A stretch of DNA of 64,000 nt, taken from positions 28,716 through 92,715 of the forward strand of contig DFBT01000095.1 in NCBI GenBank assembly GCA_002366725.1, written 5' to 3'. A program made the translations under genes and the position numbers. The notes below the pieces were generated by a model that did no database searches, was not told where the DNA came from, and saw nothing but the letters and a program-made list of their open reading frames with translations. Each line of letters starts with the position of its first letter. The first letter of the stretch is position 1. Source of the DNA: Caldifarciminota bacterium UBA3073. Its GTDB lineage: Bacteria; Hydrothermota; UBA3073. Shown piece after piece: positions 27,711 through 36,159 of this stretch.

Positions 27711-28427
27711 ATGGCGGAGAAGATAAGTATTGTAACGGGGGGTGCGAGGGGGATAGGGAAGACGATAGCTGCCTCGTTGAAGGAGCAAGGAAGCGGGGTA
27801 TTTATATGGGATGTGAGCGAGGAGGGAGAGAAGACCGCGGATGAACTCGGAGTAAAATTTGTGAAAGTGGATATATCCAGTTACGAAGATGTGAATAAAA
27901 ATGTGAAGGCTTTATTGGAGGATGTTGGTAAAATCGATGTATTGATCAACAATGCGGGCATAACGAGGGATAATTTACTTTTGAGAATGAGTGAGGAAGA
28001 GTTTGACTCCGTGATACGGGTCAATCTCAAGGGGACATTCAACACCACACATGCGGTGCTTCGCTCCATGATGAAAAATAGATGGGGGAGGATAGTGAAT
28101 ATTTCCTCCGTCATCGGGATTATAGGCAACAGGGGGCAGGCAAACTATGCCGCATCGAAGTCGGGAATTATAGGATTTACAAAATCGGTGGCAAAAGAGG
28201 TCGCCACTCGGGGAATTACCGTAAACGCAATTGCGCCCGGATTTATAGAAACCGAAATGACGGAGAGGCTTTCGGATGAGGTGAAGACGGCATATCTGAA
28301 ATCCATCCCGATGAGGAGGTCTGGCAGCCCGGACGATGTTGCAAATCTCGTCCTCTTCCTCGTTTCTGACTCCGCCTCGTATATAACCGGTCAGGTTATA
28401 CATGTGGACGGAGGAATGCTAATGTGA
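27711..28427 (+). CDS. fabG: 3-oxoacyl-ACP reductase
   Basis: 238 residues, classical short-chain dehydrogenase of fatty-acid elongation. NADPH-binding GGARGIGKTIA, NNAGITRDNLLLRM, the catalytic Ser in NISSVIG and YAASKSG with the Tyr-Lys pair, and the FabG-like C-terminus YITGQVIHVDGGMLM. AGGAGGATAT precedes the ATG. The stop codon touches the first base of tRNA-His, so the tRNA is probably cut out of the fabG transcript. Confidence 0.93.
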   Translation: MAEKISIVTGGARGIGKTIAASLKEQGSGVFIWDVSEEGEKTADELGVKFVKVDISSYEDVNKNVKALLEDVGKIDVLINNAGITRDNLLLRMSEEEFDSVIRVNLKGTFNTTHAVLRSMMKNRWGRIVNISSVIGIIGNRGQANYAASKSGIIGFTKSVAKEVATRGITVNAIAPGFIETEMTERLSDEVKTAYLKSIPMRRSGSPDDVANLVLFLVSDSASYITGQVIHVDGGMLM

Positions 28428-28500
28428 GCCGGCGTAGCTCAGATGGAAGAGCACCTGACTGTGGATCAGGGTGTCATGGGTTCAAGTCCCGTCGCCGGTA
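28428..28500 (+). tRNA. tRNA-His (GTG)
   Basis: Full cloverleaf: acceptor GCCGGCG/CGCCGGT, D stem GCTC/GAGC, anticodon arm CCTGA-CTGTGGA-TCAGG with anticodon GTG, T arm ATGGG-TTCAAGT-CCCGT. CCA is not encoded. Position 1-72 is G-U, the base at -1 is A and the discriminator is A, unlike the usual G-1:C73 of tRNA-His. Confidence 0.95.
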
Positions 28501-28509
28501 TATACCCCA

Positions 28510-28550
28510 ATATCCCTCGGATGCAGACTGCATTCCGAGGGATATTTTAT
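28510..28550 (+). terminator. Intrinsic terminator after fabG/tRNA-His
   Basis: ATATCCCTCGGA pairs perfectly with TCCGAGGGATAT around a loop that adds TGCA/TGCA pairing, then TTTTATT. Confidence 0.85.
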
Positions 28551-28919
28551 TCAAAATTTAGCCCGTCTACCCTGCCTGACGGCAGGCAGGCGATATGTAG
28601 AAAAGTATGTTTAAATCTGCCCTGCGTGTCTCTTGTGGGGTATGCAAGTTGAGAAATGGGTATGGAGTGCATTACCTTGTCCATATCCATCTTAAGATCC
28701 GTATGGATACGGATCTCATACGAGTCCGCGACCTATGGACGGACTCTGTGAGGTAATGCAAAATAGCGGGGCAAATGTAACGCTAGGCTTCAGCCTTACC
28801 AATGAAGCGATACCGTTTGGAATGAAATGTAGTTTGGTTGGGCGCTGTCTTCGGTGAGCCTTCGGCGAGCTCAGCCGAGCCGCTCAGCCGAACCGTTTAC
28901 AGTGCCAATAATTTTTTTC
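28551..28919. other. Gene-free stretch with palindromes
   Basis: Holds a 20-bp palindrome variant (28571-28590), the self-complementary GATCCGTATGGATACGGATC (28694-28713) and a GC-rich hairpin block of CGGTGAGC/GCTCAGCCG repeats (28853-28891). No gene recognised. Confidence 0.5.
28571..28590. repeat. 20-bp palindromic repeat
   Basis: CCTGCCTGACGGCAGGCAGG. Confidence 0.85.
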
Positions 28920-28948
28920 TTGACAATGCGCACTTTTTGATGTATAAT
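28920..28948 (+). promoter_or_regulatory. Consensus promoter of mazEF
   Basis: TTGACA, 17-nt spacer, TATAAT (28943-28948), followed within 25 bases by AGGAGGTGAT and the mazE ATG. Confidence 0.88.
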
Positions 28949-28968
28949 TTATACAGGAGGTGATAAGC

Positions 28969-29190
28969 ATGAAGAGACTTAATATTACTTTGCCAGAAGA
29001 TCTGGCTCAGGAGTTAGAAGCAATCTCCAATAAGAGTCGCTTTATTGCTGAGGCGGTGAAAGAGAGGTTGGAAAGAATCAGGAGAGAAAAACTGGACAAA
29101 CTTTTAGTCGAGGGGTATAAAGCAACTTGTAGAGAAGACAGGGAAGTTGATAAAGAGTGGGAGGAGATTACACTTGAATCATGGAAGTGA
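28969..29190 (+). CDS. mazE: Antitoxin of MazEF type (ribbon-helix-helix)
   Basis: 73 residues from ATG 28969, chosen for AGGAGGTGAT just upstream. The N-terminus KRLNITLPEDLAQELEAIS is a ribbon-helix-helix DNA-binding strand and helix; the acidic, Trp-containing C-terminus (KEWEEITLESWK) is of the kind that blocks MazF. It overlaps mazF by 10 bases. The protein pair probably binds its own promoter. Confidence 0.85.
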   Translation: MKRLNITLPEDLAQELEAISNKSRFIAEAVKERLERIRREKLDKLLVEGYKATCREDREVDKEWEEITLESWK

Positions 29191-29537
29191 ACTTTCCAAA
29201 AAGAGGAGAAATTTGGCTTGTCTCTTTAGAGCCTGTAGTTGGTACTGAGATAGGTAAAGCAAAACCGGCTATAGTGATCTCAAATGATAGAAATAACCAA
29301 TTTGCAGCTACAGTAACTGTAATTCCCATTACTTCAAAAACAGAGAGGATACATCCGTTTGAAGTCTTCCTCCCTGCAGAAAAGACGGGATTAGCCAGGG
29401 ATTCTAAGGCAAAGTGCAATCAGATTCGGACGATTGATAAAAAGAGATTGGTTAAATCGCTGGGAGCATTGTCTTTAAATAAAGTGCGAGAGACAGAAAA
29501 AGCTCTTCTCATTCATCTTGGTATAAAAGTTAGTTAA
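29181..29537 (+). CDS. mazF: mRNA interferase toxin MazF
   Basis: 118 residues, standard for MazF/PemK. Conserved start KRGEIWLVSLEPVVGTEIGK, AKPAIVISND, VTVIPITSK and the basic QIRTIDKKRL that carries the catalytic arginine region. It cleaves single-stranded mRNA. Directly coupled to the antitoxin gene. Its presence opens a defence and plasticity region. Confidence 0.95.
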   Translation: MEVNFPKRGEIWLVSLEPVVGTEIGKAKPAIVISNDRNNQFAATVTVIPITSKTERIHPFEVFLPAEKTGLARDSKAKCNQIRTIDKKRLVKSLGALSLNKVRETEKALLIHLGIKVS

Positions 29538-29546
29538 GGGGATTAC

Positions 29547-29672
29547 GGGGTCGTTAAAACAAAAATTACATTTTTATTTCTTTTCTTGACTTTTTATGAA
29601 ATTGACTGTATAATATAGAAAGAGGATAGTTGGCAGCAAGAAGCTGAAATTTAAAATTAAAGACCTGACCCC
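29547..29672 (+). mobile_element. Small repeat element carrying an outward promoter
   Basis: Begins GGGGTCGTTAAAAC and ends AAAGACCTGACCCC, inverted at the ends (GGGGTC/GACCCC). It contains TTGACT-17-TATAAT (29586-29614). The part 29581-29672 is repeated at 31431-31522 with about three quarters of the bases the same. Confidence 0.65.
29586..29614 (+). promoter_or_regulatory. Promoter within the repeat element
   Basis: TTGACT, 17-nt spacer, TATAAT (29609-29614); points to the AlbA-ATPase gene at 29726. Confidence 0.75.
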
Positions 29673-29725
29673 ATTTACCAACTGGAGGAGGGGAACGCCA
29701 GATTAACGAAGGAGATTTTTGGTTA

Positions 29726-31216
29726 ATGGCACTACCGTTAAATATCGATAAGTTGATCAACGGTTCAGTTATGGAGTGGGAACGCCTTGAATTCAAGAAG
29801 GGATGGAATCCTGAAGATGTTATTCACGCCATTTGTGCGTTTGCCAACGATATCCATAACTGGGGCGGTGGGTATGTCATTCTGGGAGTTGAGGAAAGGA
29901 ATGGCAGACCTGTTTTACCACCAAGTGGGTTAGAGCCCAATCAACTGGATAAAATTCAAAATGAACTCATTGGTCTTTTTCATAAACTGGACCCCTACTA
30001 TTTGCCGGTGGTTCAACCAGAGATTTATCAGGATAAACATATTTTGATCCTCTGGGTATATGGCGGCGATGAGCGTCCCTATAAAGCACCGATGTCACTT
30101 GGTGATAGAAGCTCTAAAGCAATTTACATCAGACGAGGTTCTCAAACATGCAAAGCCAATCAAACAGAAGAACGACAACTGCGGGAAATCGCTGTCAGAA
30201 TTCCTTTTGATGATAGAATAAATCATCACGCAGATGTTAAAGATTTAAATCTTGCCAATATTCAGGCGTTTCTGAAAGAGGTAGAGAGCGATTTATATGA
30301 AGAGTCAACACAAATTCCTTTTACCGAATTGTGTGAACAAATGAAGATTGTCCAAGGGCCAACAGAATATTTGAGACCGGTTAATATTGGCTTGCTGATG
30401 TTCAGCGATCATCCTGAAGAATACTTTGTTGGGGCAGGAATCGATGTAGTGATCTACCAAGATGAAATCGGCGACCATTTTACAGAAAAAACCTTCACAG
30501 GACCGATTCACCAGCAATTGCGCGATGCATTGCATTATGTAAAGACAACCGTCATTAGAGAGGAAGTTCAAAAGGTTCCTGGACAGGCAGAAGTGTTGCG
30601 ATTTTACAATTATCCCTACGAAGCCGTAGAAGAAGCACTTGCTAATGCCGTATACCACCGCGGTTATGAACATCAGAATCGAATTGAAGTAAATGTTCGT
30701 CTGGATTGCATAGAAATTTTGAGTTATCCCGGTCCCCTCCCCCCGGTGGACGCCAAAGCACTGAAAAAGAGACGAATCGTAGCACGGAATTACCGAAATC
30801 GGCGTATCGGCGATTTTTTGAAGGAACTGGACCTGACGGAAGGCAGGGCTACTGGCTTCCCAAAAATCTATAAGGCAATGGGAGTCAACCGCTCACCGCC
30901 GCCGGAGTTTACTACCGACTCGGACAGAAACTATTTCTTGACCGTTTTGAAGAAACATCCGTTGTCCCAAGTAGTGTCCCAAGAGCTGTCCCAAGTTGAA
31001 GAAGGATTAAGTGAACAAGCTATAAAGATTCTTGGGTTCTGTAGGATAGCAAGGAAAAGACAGGAGATACTGGTCTATATTGGTTTGTCAAATCATCCTG
31101 ATAACTACAAACGCCATATTAAACCTCTTATAGAAAGTGGTAAATTGGAGCTGACGATACCTGACAAACCAAAACATCGAAATCAGAAGTATCGAACACG
31201 AAAGAGGAACATATAA
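29726..31216 (+). CDS. AlbA_2 (Schlafen-type) ATP-binding regulator
   Basis: 496 residues. Residues about 15-140 form an AlbA_2 domain ([38 protein letters not shown]). Residues about 285-400 form the partner GHKL-like HATPase_c_4 domain ([44 protein letters not shown]). The tail holds a winged-helix-like segment ([19 protein letters not shown]). This layout is common in predicted transcription regulators near restriction systems. AAGGAG precedes the ATG and a repeat-borne promoter lies upstream. Confidence 0.85.
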   Translation: MALPLNIDKLINGSVMEWERLEFKKGWNPEDVIHAICAFANDIHNWGGGYVILGVEERNGRPVLPPSGLEPNQLDKIQNELIGLFHKLDPYYLPVVQPEIYQDKHILILWVYGGDERPYKAPMSLGDRSSKAIYIRRGSQTCKANQTEERQLREIAVRIPFDDRINHHADVKDLNLANIQAFLKEVESDLYEESTQIPFTELCEQMKIVQGPTEYLRPVNIGLLMFSDHPEEYFVGAGIDVVIYQDEIGDHFTEKTFTGPIHQQLRDALHYVKTTVIREEVQKVPGQAEVLRFYNYPYEAVEEALANAVYHRGYEHQNRIEVNVRLDCIEILSYPGPLPPVDAKALKKRRIVARNYRNRRIGDFLKELDLTEGRATGFPKIYKAMGVNRSPPPEFTTDSDRNYFLTVLKKHPLSQVVSQELSQVEEGLSEQAIKILGFCRIARKRQEILVYIGLSNHPDNYKRHIKPLIESGKLELTIPDKPKHRNQKYRTRKRNI

Positions 31217-31268
31217 GAAAACGTATAAGAATGCGTATAAGAATGCGTATAAGAAAGCGATATAAAAA

Positions 31269-31416
31269 ATGAACCTAAAATATGGACACTATCCACGATA
31301 CAACACCTATAAGGATTCTGGCATTGAGTGGCTGGGGGAGATTCCGGCGCATTAGGAGATAGAAAGATTGAAAAATTTATTAGTCCAAACAAAAGAAATA
31401 GTGTCAGTTCTGCGTA
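31269..31416 (+). pseudogene. Remnant of type I restriction specificity subunit (hsdS N-terminus)
   Basis: Translated from ATG 31269 the frame reads YKDSGIEWLGEIPAH, stop, EIERLKNLL. HsdS proteins start SGIEWLGEIPxHWExxRLK, so the stop TAG at 31353 replaces the Trp codon TGG. The rest of the gene is absent and the repeat element at 31431 follows. Confidence 0.8.
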
Positions 31417-31430
31417 ACGCCCGTTGACTT

Positions 31431-31522
31431 TTCCCTTGATATCTTATGAAATAAGTTGTATAATACAGAAAGAGGGTGCTTGGCTGTAAGAAGCTGAAAT
31501 TTAAAATTAAAGACCCGACCCC
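31431..31522 (+). repeat. Second, left-truncated copy of the promoter-bearing element
   Basis: TTGATA, 17-nt spacer, TATAAT (31436-31464), then GAAGCTGAAATTTAAAATTA and the GACCCGACCCC end. Matches 29581-29672. Confidence 0.75.
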
Positions 31523-31530
31523 AATTATCC

Positions 31531-31692
31531 TACACTGAAAAATGCAAGGGTTGTACAAGATGCGAGAGGGTCTGTCCAACTGGAGCAATAAGTGGAGAAC
31601 CCAAGAAGGTCTATAAAATTGACCTTGAAAAATGCACAAAATGCGGATTCTGTAAAGATTCCTGCAAGTTTGATGCGATAAAGGTGGAATAA
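31531..31692 (+). pseudogene. C-terminal ferredoxin-domain fragment of NuoF/HndC-type protein
   Basis: 54 codons ending in TAA without an own start: CKGCTRCERVCPTGAI, then CTKCGFCKDSCKFDAIKVE, two 4Fe-4S CxxCxxCxxxC motifs in the exact arrangement of the C-terminus of NuoF / hydrogenase HndC subunits. It is joined directly to the end of the repeat element, so the body of the gene was lost or never came along. Confidence 0.75.
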
Positions 31693-31757
31693 AAAATTCA
31701 AATGACAAAAAATACGCTGTTTTGCCAACTATGTCAACTACTTGATGTTAACAAGGT

Positions 31758-31973
31758 TTGCTAAGGGACGAAGTCAACATATTATGGTTACTTTTGTTGA
31801 CTTTGTTGACTTGTTCGAGTATACAAATTGAGACTGTAGAGGATATAAAGAAACAAGACTGGGAGGTTCGTTTTGGTGCAGATAAGGTAAATGGGCAAAT
31901 AATGATTATCTATATAGATATTTTTGGCAATGAGAAGAGGGAAGTAAAAAGACTAAAGGATTTTAAAAAGTAG
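31758..31973 (+). CDS. Small hypothetical ORF, possibly a gene tail
   Basis: 71 codons from a TTG. The first ~20 residues are leucine-rich and arise from TTGTTGAC-type repeats; only the last ~45 residues (DWEVRFGADKVNGQIM, IYIDIFGNEKREV) look protein-like. This suggests the 3' end of a lost gene, perhaps one of the restriction-modification type, rather than a full protein. It ends 4 bases before the HEPN-like gene. Confidence 0.35.
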   Translation: MLRDEVNILWLLLLTLLTCSSIQIETVEDIKKQDWEVRFGADKVNGQIMIIYIDIFGNEKREVKRLKDFKK

Positions 31974-31977
31974 AGAT

Positions 31978-32892
31978 ATGAATAGAAAAAAAATTTACAA
32001 TTTAGAATTCCCAAGTTATTGTGAAAAACTTAATATTGGAGGACATGTTTTTAAGAGGGTTAAAGATTATGAAAAGCAAGTAAAAAGTCTTCAACATTTG
32101 ACCACTGTTCTCTCTGAATACTCAATTAGCGCTAATACCGGATCGCATAATATTACTGCCTTTGTAGAGCTCCCTATTAAAGAGAAGAAAGCGGTTTTCC
32201 CTTGGGATAAAAATAATGCTACAGCATTGAATGACATTTTAGTGCTTTTATCAATTTTTACAGGGCGAGATGTGTTTTTGGATGAACCTTTGGACAAGCC
32301 ATCTGCGATCATTGCAGACCCGCGGAAATACCAATGGGGCGGATCTTTAAGGTGCTCGATACCTTACAAGGAGACAAAGAAAGATCAAGATTTAGGGTAC
32401 AACATAGGATTTGAAGAAGGATTAAATAAGATTTATTCACTAATAAGAACTGACCAATGGTTAAAGAAGTATCAAGATGGATACTTTTTGCTTTTACTTA
32501 AGCATGCAGAAAAAAGACAGATTTTAGAGACTGCCTTTGTTTTGCATTGGACAATCTTGGAACATCTTTTCACCTTGCACAACAGAAAGTGGCTTTCAGA
32601 TGAACAGATACGGAAGTTACCTTCAGCGGAAAAAATATCTTTTCTTCTTGTTGAATACGCTCTAAGCTCAGAGATTACCAAACCCAATAAAAAAAGGATT
32701 TCAGAGTTAGCAGGAGTCAGAAATAGACTGGTACATTTTGGCAAATTCCTTGATGCCAGGGCTGAGAAAAATGCAGAGCTAGTTATAAGACTTACAGAAT
32801 TTATTGTTGCTAAAATATTAGGCCTTTTGCCTTCAAATGTATTTAATACGATTGAGAGGTTGGAACAGTTTTTCAATAGCAGTTCTAAATAG
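31978..32892 (+). CDS. HEPN-like protein of the defence cluster
   Basis: 304 residues, not recognised as a whole. The C-terminal third is helical and contains ELAGVRNRLVHFGKF, in which RNRLVH fits the R-x4-H active-site pattern of HEPN ribonucleases; an all-alpha segment with AFVLHWTILEHLF precedes it. The N-terminal half is mixed alpha/beta (ITAFVELPIKEK). This layout recalls ApeA-like antiviral HEPN proteins. It stands immediately before the helicase and methyltransferase genes in the same direction. RNase activity is an inference. Confidence 0.6.
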   Translation: MNRKKIYNLEFPSYCEKLNIGGHVFKRVKDYEKQVKSLQHLTTVLSEYSISANTGSHNITAFVELPIKEKKAVFPWDKNNATALNDILVLLSIFTGRDVFLDEPLDKPSAIIADPRKYQWGGSLRCSIPYKETKKDQDLGYNIGFEEGLNKIYSLIRTDQWLKKYQDGYFLLLLKHAEKRQILETAFVLHWTILEHLFTLHNRKWLSDEQIRKLPSAEKISFLLVEYALSSEITKPNKKRISELAGVRNRLVHFGKFLDARAEKNAELVIRLTEFIVAKILGLLPSNVFNTIERLEQFFNSSSK

Positions 32893-32894
32893 TC

Positions 32895-32990
32895 ATGATC
32901 GATAAAAAAGTGTTCAAAAATCGAGATCTTGTCCTTAGGGTTTCTCCAAATATTGACCCTGATAACGGCGGGTATTGGAAGGTATTATAA
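32895..32990 (+). CDS. Possible 31-residue leader peptide overlapping helicase start
   Basis: ATG 32895 to TAA 32988, encoding a 31-residue peptide that includes NIDPDNGGYWKVL. The stop overlaps the helicase ATG as TAATG, the typical form of translational coupling. It could be a small partner protein, a leader peptide or a gene remnant; no family is recognised. Confidence 0.35.
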   Translation: MIDKKVFKNRDLVLRVSPNIDPDNGGYWKVL

Positions 32991-35900
32991 TGAATTCAGA
33001 TTTAACATTTATCACTAACGAAAAAGAGAGAACCCTTCTTGAAAGGTTTAAGGTACTTATCAAGGACGCATCTCTGTTTGATGTTCTGGTTGGATACTTT
33101 TATACAAGTGGTTTTTATGCATTATACAAATCATTAGAGTCCACAGAAAAAATCAGGATTCTAATAGGGATGGGGACAGGTAAAGAAACTATAAGACTTA
33201 TTCAAAAGGCAAAAGGCGAAGAGCAATTAACCCTCCAATTCTCACATGCTGTGGTGAAACAAGAGTTTGGAAACTCTGTTACGGAAGAGATGGAACAATC
33301 AGAGGATAGCGCTAATGTTGAAGAGGGAGTTTTCAAATTTATTGAATGGCTAAAAAATGGGAAACTAAAAATAAGAGCCTATCCCAGCAGGGACATTCAT
33401 GCAAAGCTCTATATTATGACCTTCACAGAAGGCGATAGAGATACAGGGAGGGTTATCACTGGTTCAAGTAACTTTACCCGGGCTGGGCTTATAGATAATT
33501 TGGAGTTTAATGTAGAACTAAAGAACAGATCTGATTATGAATTCGCTCTTGAGAAGTTTAATGAACTCTGGGAGAACTCTGTTGATATATCCGACAAATA
33601 TGTTGAAACCATTAATTCCAGGACCTGGCTGAACAATACAATAACCCCTTACGAGTTGTATCTAAAGTATCTATACGAATATTTGAGAGAGAAAATAAAT
33701 ATTGATCAGGAGAAGGTAATTGGTCGTTATCGTCCGCGTGATTTTATGGACCTGGAGTATCAAAGGGAAGCAGTACAAGATACCAAGAGTAAGTTAAAAG
33801 AATACGGCGGTGTATTTCTATCAGATGTAGTGGGTCTGGGAAAGACCTATATTTCCGCCATGCTCGCACAAGAATTGAGCGGGCGCAATCTAATCATTTG
33901 CCCACCCGTGCTAAAGGAATACTGGCAGGATACTTTTACTGGTTTCAATCTTCAAGCCACTGTAGAATCCTTGGGTAAATTGGATCAACTTGCCAAAAAA
34001 GGCACTGAAGACTATGAGAATATCTTTATTGACGAGGCACATCGTTTTCGCAATGAATCCAACCAGACATACGAGAAATTAAAAGAAATCTGCTGGGGCA
34101 AAAAGATTATTCTGGTATCAGCCACTCCTCAAAATAACACTCCAATAGACCTTCTAAGTCAGATAAAGTTATTCCAGAAGGGGCACAAAAGCACCATCCC
34201 TGGTTTACAGGACATAGAAAGATATTTTAACTCGCTACAGAAAAAATTAAAGGGTATAGATCGCCAATCTGATTTTGCGAAATATATCTCTATAATCAAA
34301 GAGAATTCTAAAGCAATTAGAGAAAATGTTCTAAAAGATTTAATGGTTAGAAGAACCAGAGGTGATGTAGAAAAATATTTTTCACAGGACTTGAAAAATG
34401 AGAAACTGAAATTTCCAACAATTAGAGACCCTGAGAAAGTATATTACGAGTTTGACGAAGAAACAGACCGCACCTTTAACAAAACTATAGAAAAGATAAA
34501 AGGATTTCAATATTTTCGCTATACGCCGATATTGTATCTTAAAAATCCCAAGCCAGAAGAAAAAGAGGAATTGGTTGGACAGCGCAACTTAAGACGCTTT
34601 ATGAAAATTCTTTTGGTAAAACGTCTTGAAAGCAGTTTTTTTGCCTTCAAGAAAACCTTAAATAGATTTATCTCTTCATACGAAAGGTTTATTAAGATGT
34701 TTGAAGGTGGGACAGTTTATATAAGCAAAAAGTATACACATAGAATATTTGAACTTCTTAATAACGATGATGAAGATGAAATAATGAGATTGGTAGAAGA
34801 AGAAAAAATAAGGCAGTATAAAATTGATGAATTTAAGGATGGTTATGTTGACAATTTAAGGCGTGATTTAAGGGTTCTTAGAGAGATAGAATCTCTGTGG
34901 AAGAACATAACAGCAGACCCTAAAATTGAGAAATTTAAGGAAATATTGGAAAGCGACAAAATATTAAAAGGAAAAAAGATTATTGTATTCACGGAATCAA
35001 GAGAAACCGCAGAATATCTGGAACAGAATTTGAAGAGTACATATAAAGACGCTGTGATGTCTTATTCCAGTCAATCAAGTGCTCGTATTCAAGATAAAGT
35101 AATTGAAAACTACGACCCAAAGTGTAAATATCCAAAAGATGATATAAGTCTCTTGATTTCTACTGAGATTCTCTCTGAAGGTGTTAATCTACACCGTTCT
35201 AATGTGGTTGTGAATTATGACCTTCCCTGGAACCCAACCCGAGTAATACAAAGGGTAGGTCGTATAAATAGAGTGGATACTACATTTAATGATATTTATA
35301 TCTACAATTTTTTCCCAACAAAGCAATCAAATGATGTGATGAAATTAGAAGAAGCTGCTATCGGAAAGCTTCAGTCATTTCACGATATGTTAGGAGAGGA
35401 TGCGGCTTATCTGACTGATGGTGAGGAAGTTGGTTCCCACGAGCTATTTAATAGGGTGAATTCTAAAAGGGTTATTGGGGGTGAAGATGAGGAGTTAGGG
35501 GACTCAGAACTTGAGTATTTGATGGAAATCAGGGCTGTTCGCGACAAGAATCCAGATTTATTTGAAAAAATTAAATATTTACCTAAAAAGGCACGAAGCG
35601 CCAAAAAATATCCAGTAGAAGAAGATGCGGTTTTGACTTTCTTTAGAAAGGGTAGTTTGAGAAAGGTATTCATAACCGACAGTAAGTCAACAAGGGAATT
35701 AGATTTTTTCCTGACAGCCAATATCTTAAAATCAGTACCAGAAGAAAAAAGAGAAAAACCCGGTAAAAAATTCTATGGTTATCTTGATAACAACAAAGAA
35801 GAATTTAGGCTGGCTACACTTGAAGAAATTATAGAACCCAAACAAAAAGGCGGCAGAAGCAGTGAGGCAAAACTAAAGGGTATAATCAAGGCAATCCAAA

Positions 35901-36157
35901 AAACAAAGGGTTTTACAGAAGATGATGATAAGTATCTCAAAAAAGTGCTCAATCTTTTAGAAGAAGGGATCCTGCCAAAGCAAACCAGTAAAACCATAAT
36001 GAAAAACATTGGAAAAGAGATGAACCCCTTGAAAATACTTAGCATAATAAGAAAACATACTCCGGATAGCCTTTTTGCAGTTCCAGTAACAGATAGAACC
36101 AGTCATACTTCTGGGCCGAGAGAGGTAATTCTTTCGGAATATTTAATTGGTGAATAG
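32990..36157 (+). CDS. PLD-nuclease / SNF2-type helicase fusion
   Basis: About 1055 residues from ATG 32990. The N-terminus is a phospholipase-D-like nuclease domain with IHAKLYIM (H-x-K, about residue 136) and GSSNFTRAGL (about 157). A superfamily 2 helicase follows: Walker A DVVGLGKTY (about 282), IDEAHRFRN (347), LVSATPQNN (377) and QRVGRINRVD (about 753). Such proteins pair with Eco57I-type methyltransferases in restriction-like defence and would translocate and cut unmodified DNA. Its stop is 2 bases from the methyltransferase ATG. Catalytic motifs appear intact. Confidence 0.88.
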   Translation: MNSDLTFITNEKERTLLERFKVLIKDASLFDVLVGYFYTSGFYALYKSLESTEKIRILIGMGTGKETIRLIQKAKGEEQLTLQFSHAVVKQEFGNSVTEEMEQSEDSANVEEGVFKFIEWLKNGKLKIRAYPSRDIHAKLYIMTFTEGDRDTGRVITGSSNFTRAGLIDNLEFNVELKNRSDYEFALEKFNELWENSVDISDKYVETINSRTWLNNTITPYELYLKYLYEYLREKINIDQEKVIGRYRPRDFMDLEYQREAVQDTKSKLKEYGGVFLSDVVGLGKTYISAMLAQELSGRNLIICPPVLKEYWQDTFTGFNLQATVESLGKLDQLAKKGTEDYENIFIDEAHRFRNESNQTYEKLKEICWGKKIILVSATPQNNTPIDLLSQIKLFQKGHKSTIPGLQDIERYFNSLQKKLKGIDRQSDFAKYISIIKENSKAIRENVLKDLMVRRTRGDVEKYFSQDLKNEKLKFPTIRDPEKVYYEFDEETDRTFNKTIEKIKGFQYFRYTPILYLKNPKPEEKEELVGQRNLRRFMKILLVKRLESSFFAFKKTLNRFISSYERFIKMFEGGTVYISKKYTHRIFELLNNDDEDEIMRLVEEEKIRQYKIDEFKDGYVDNLRRDLRVLREIESLWKNITADPKIEKFKEILESDKILKGKKIIVFTESRETAEYLEQNLKSTYKDAVMSYSSQSSARIQDKVIENYDPKCKYPKDDISLLISTEILSEGVNLHRSNVVVNYDLPWNPTRVIQRVGRINRVDTTFNDIYIYNFFPTKQSNDVMKLEEAAIGKLQSFHDMLGEDAAYLTDGEEVGSHELFNRVNSKRVIGGEDEELGDSELEYLMEIRAVRDKNPDLFEKIKYLPKKARSAKKYPVEEDAVLTFFRKGSLRKVFITDSKSTRELDFFLTANILKSVPEEKREKPGKKFYGYLDNNKEEFRLATLEEIIEPKQKGGRSSEAKLKGIIKAIQKTKGFTEDDDKYLKKVLNLLEEGILPKQTSKTIMKNIGKEMNPLKILSIIRKHTPDSLFAVPVTDRTSHTSGPREVILSEYLIGE

Positions 36158-36159
36158 CT

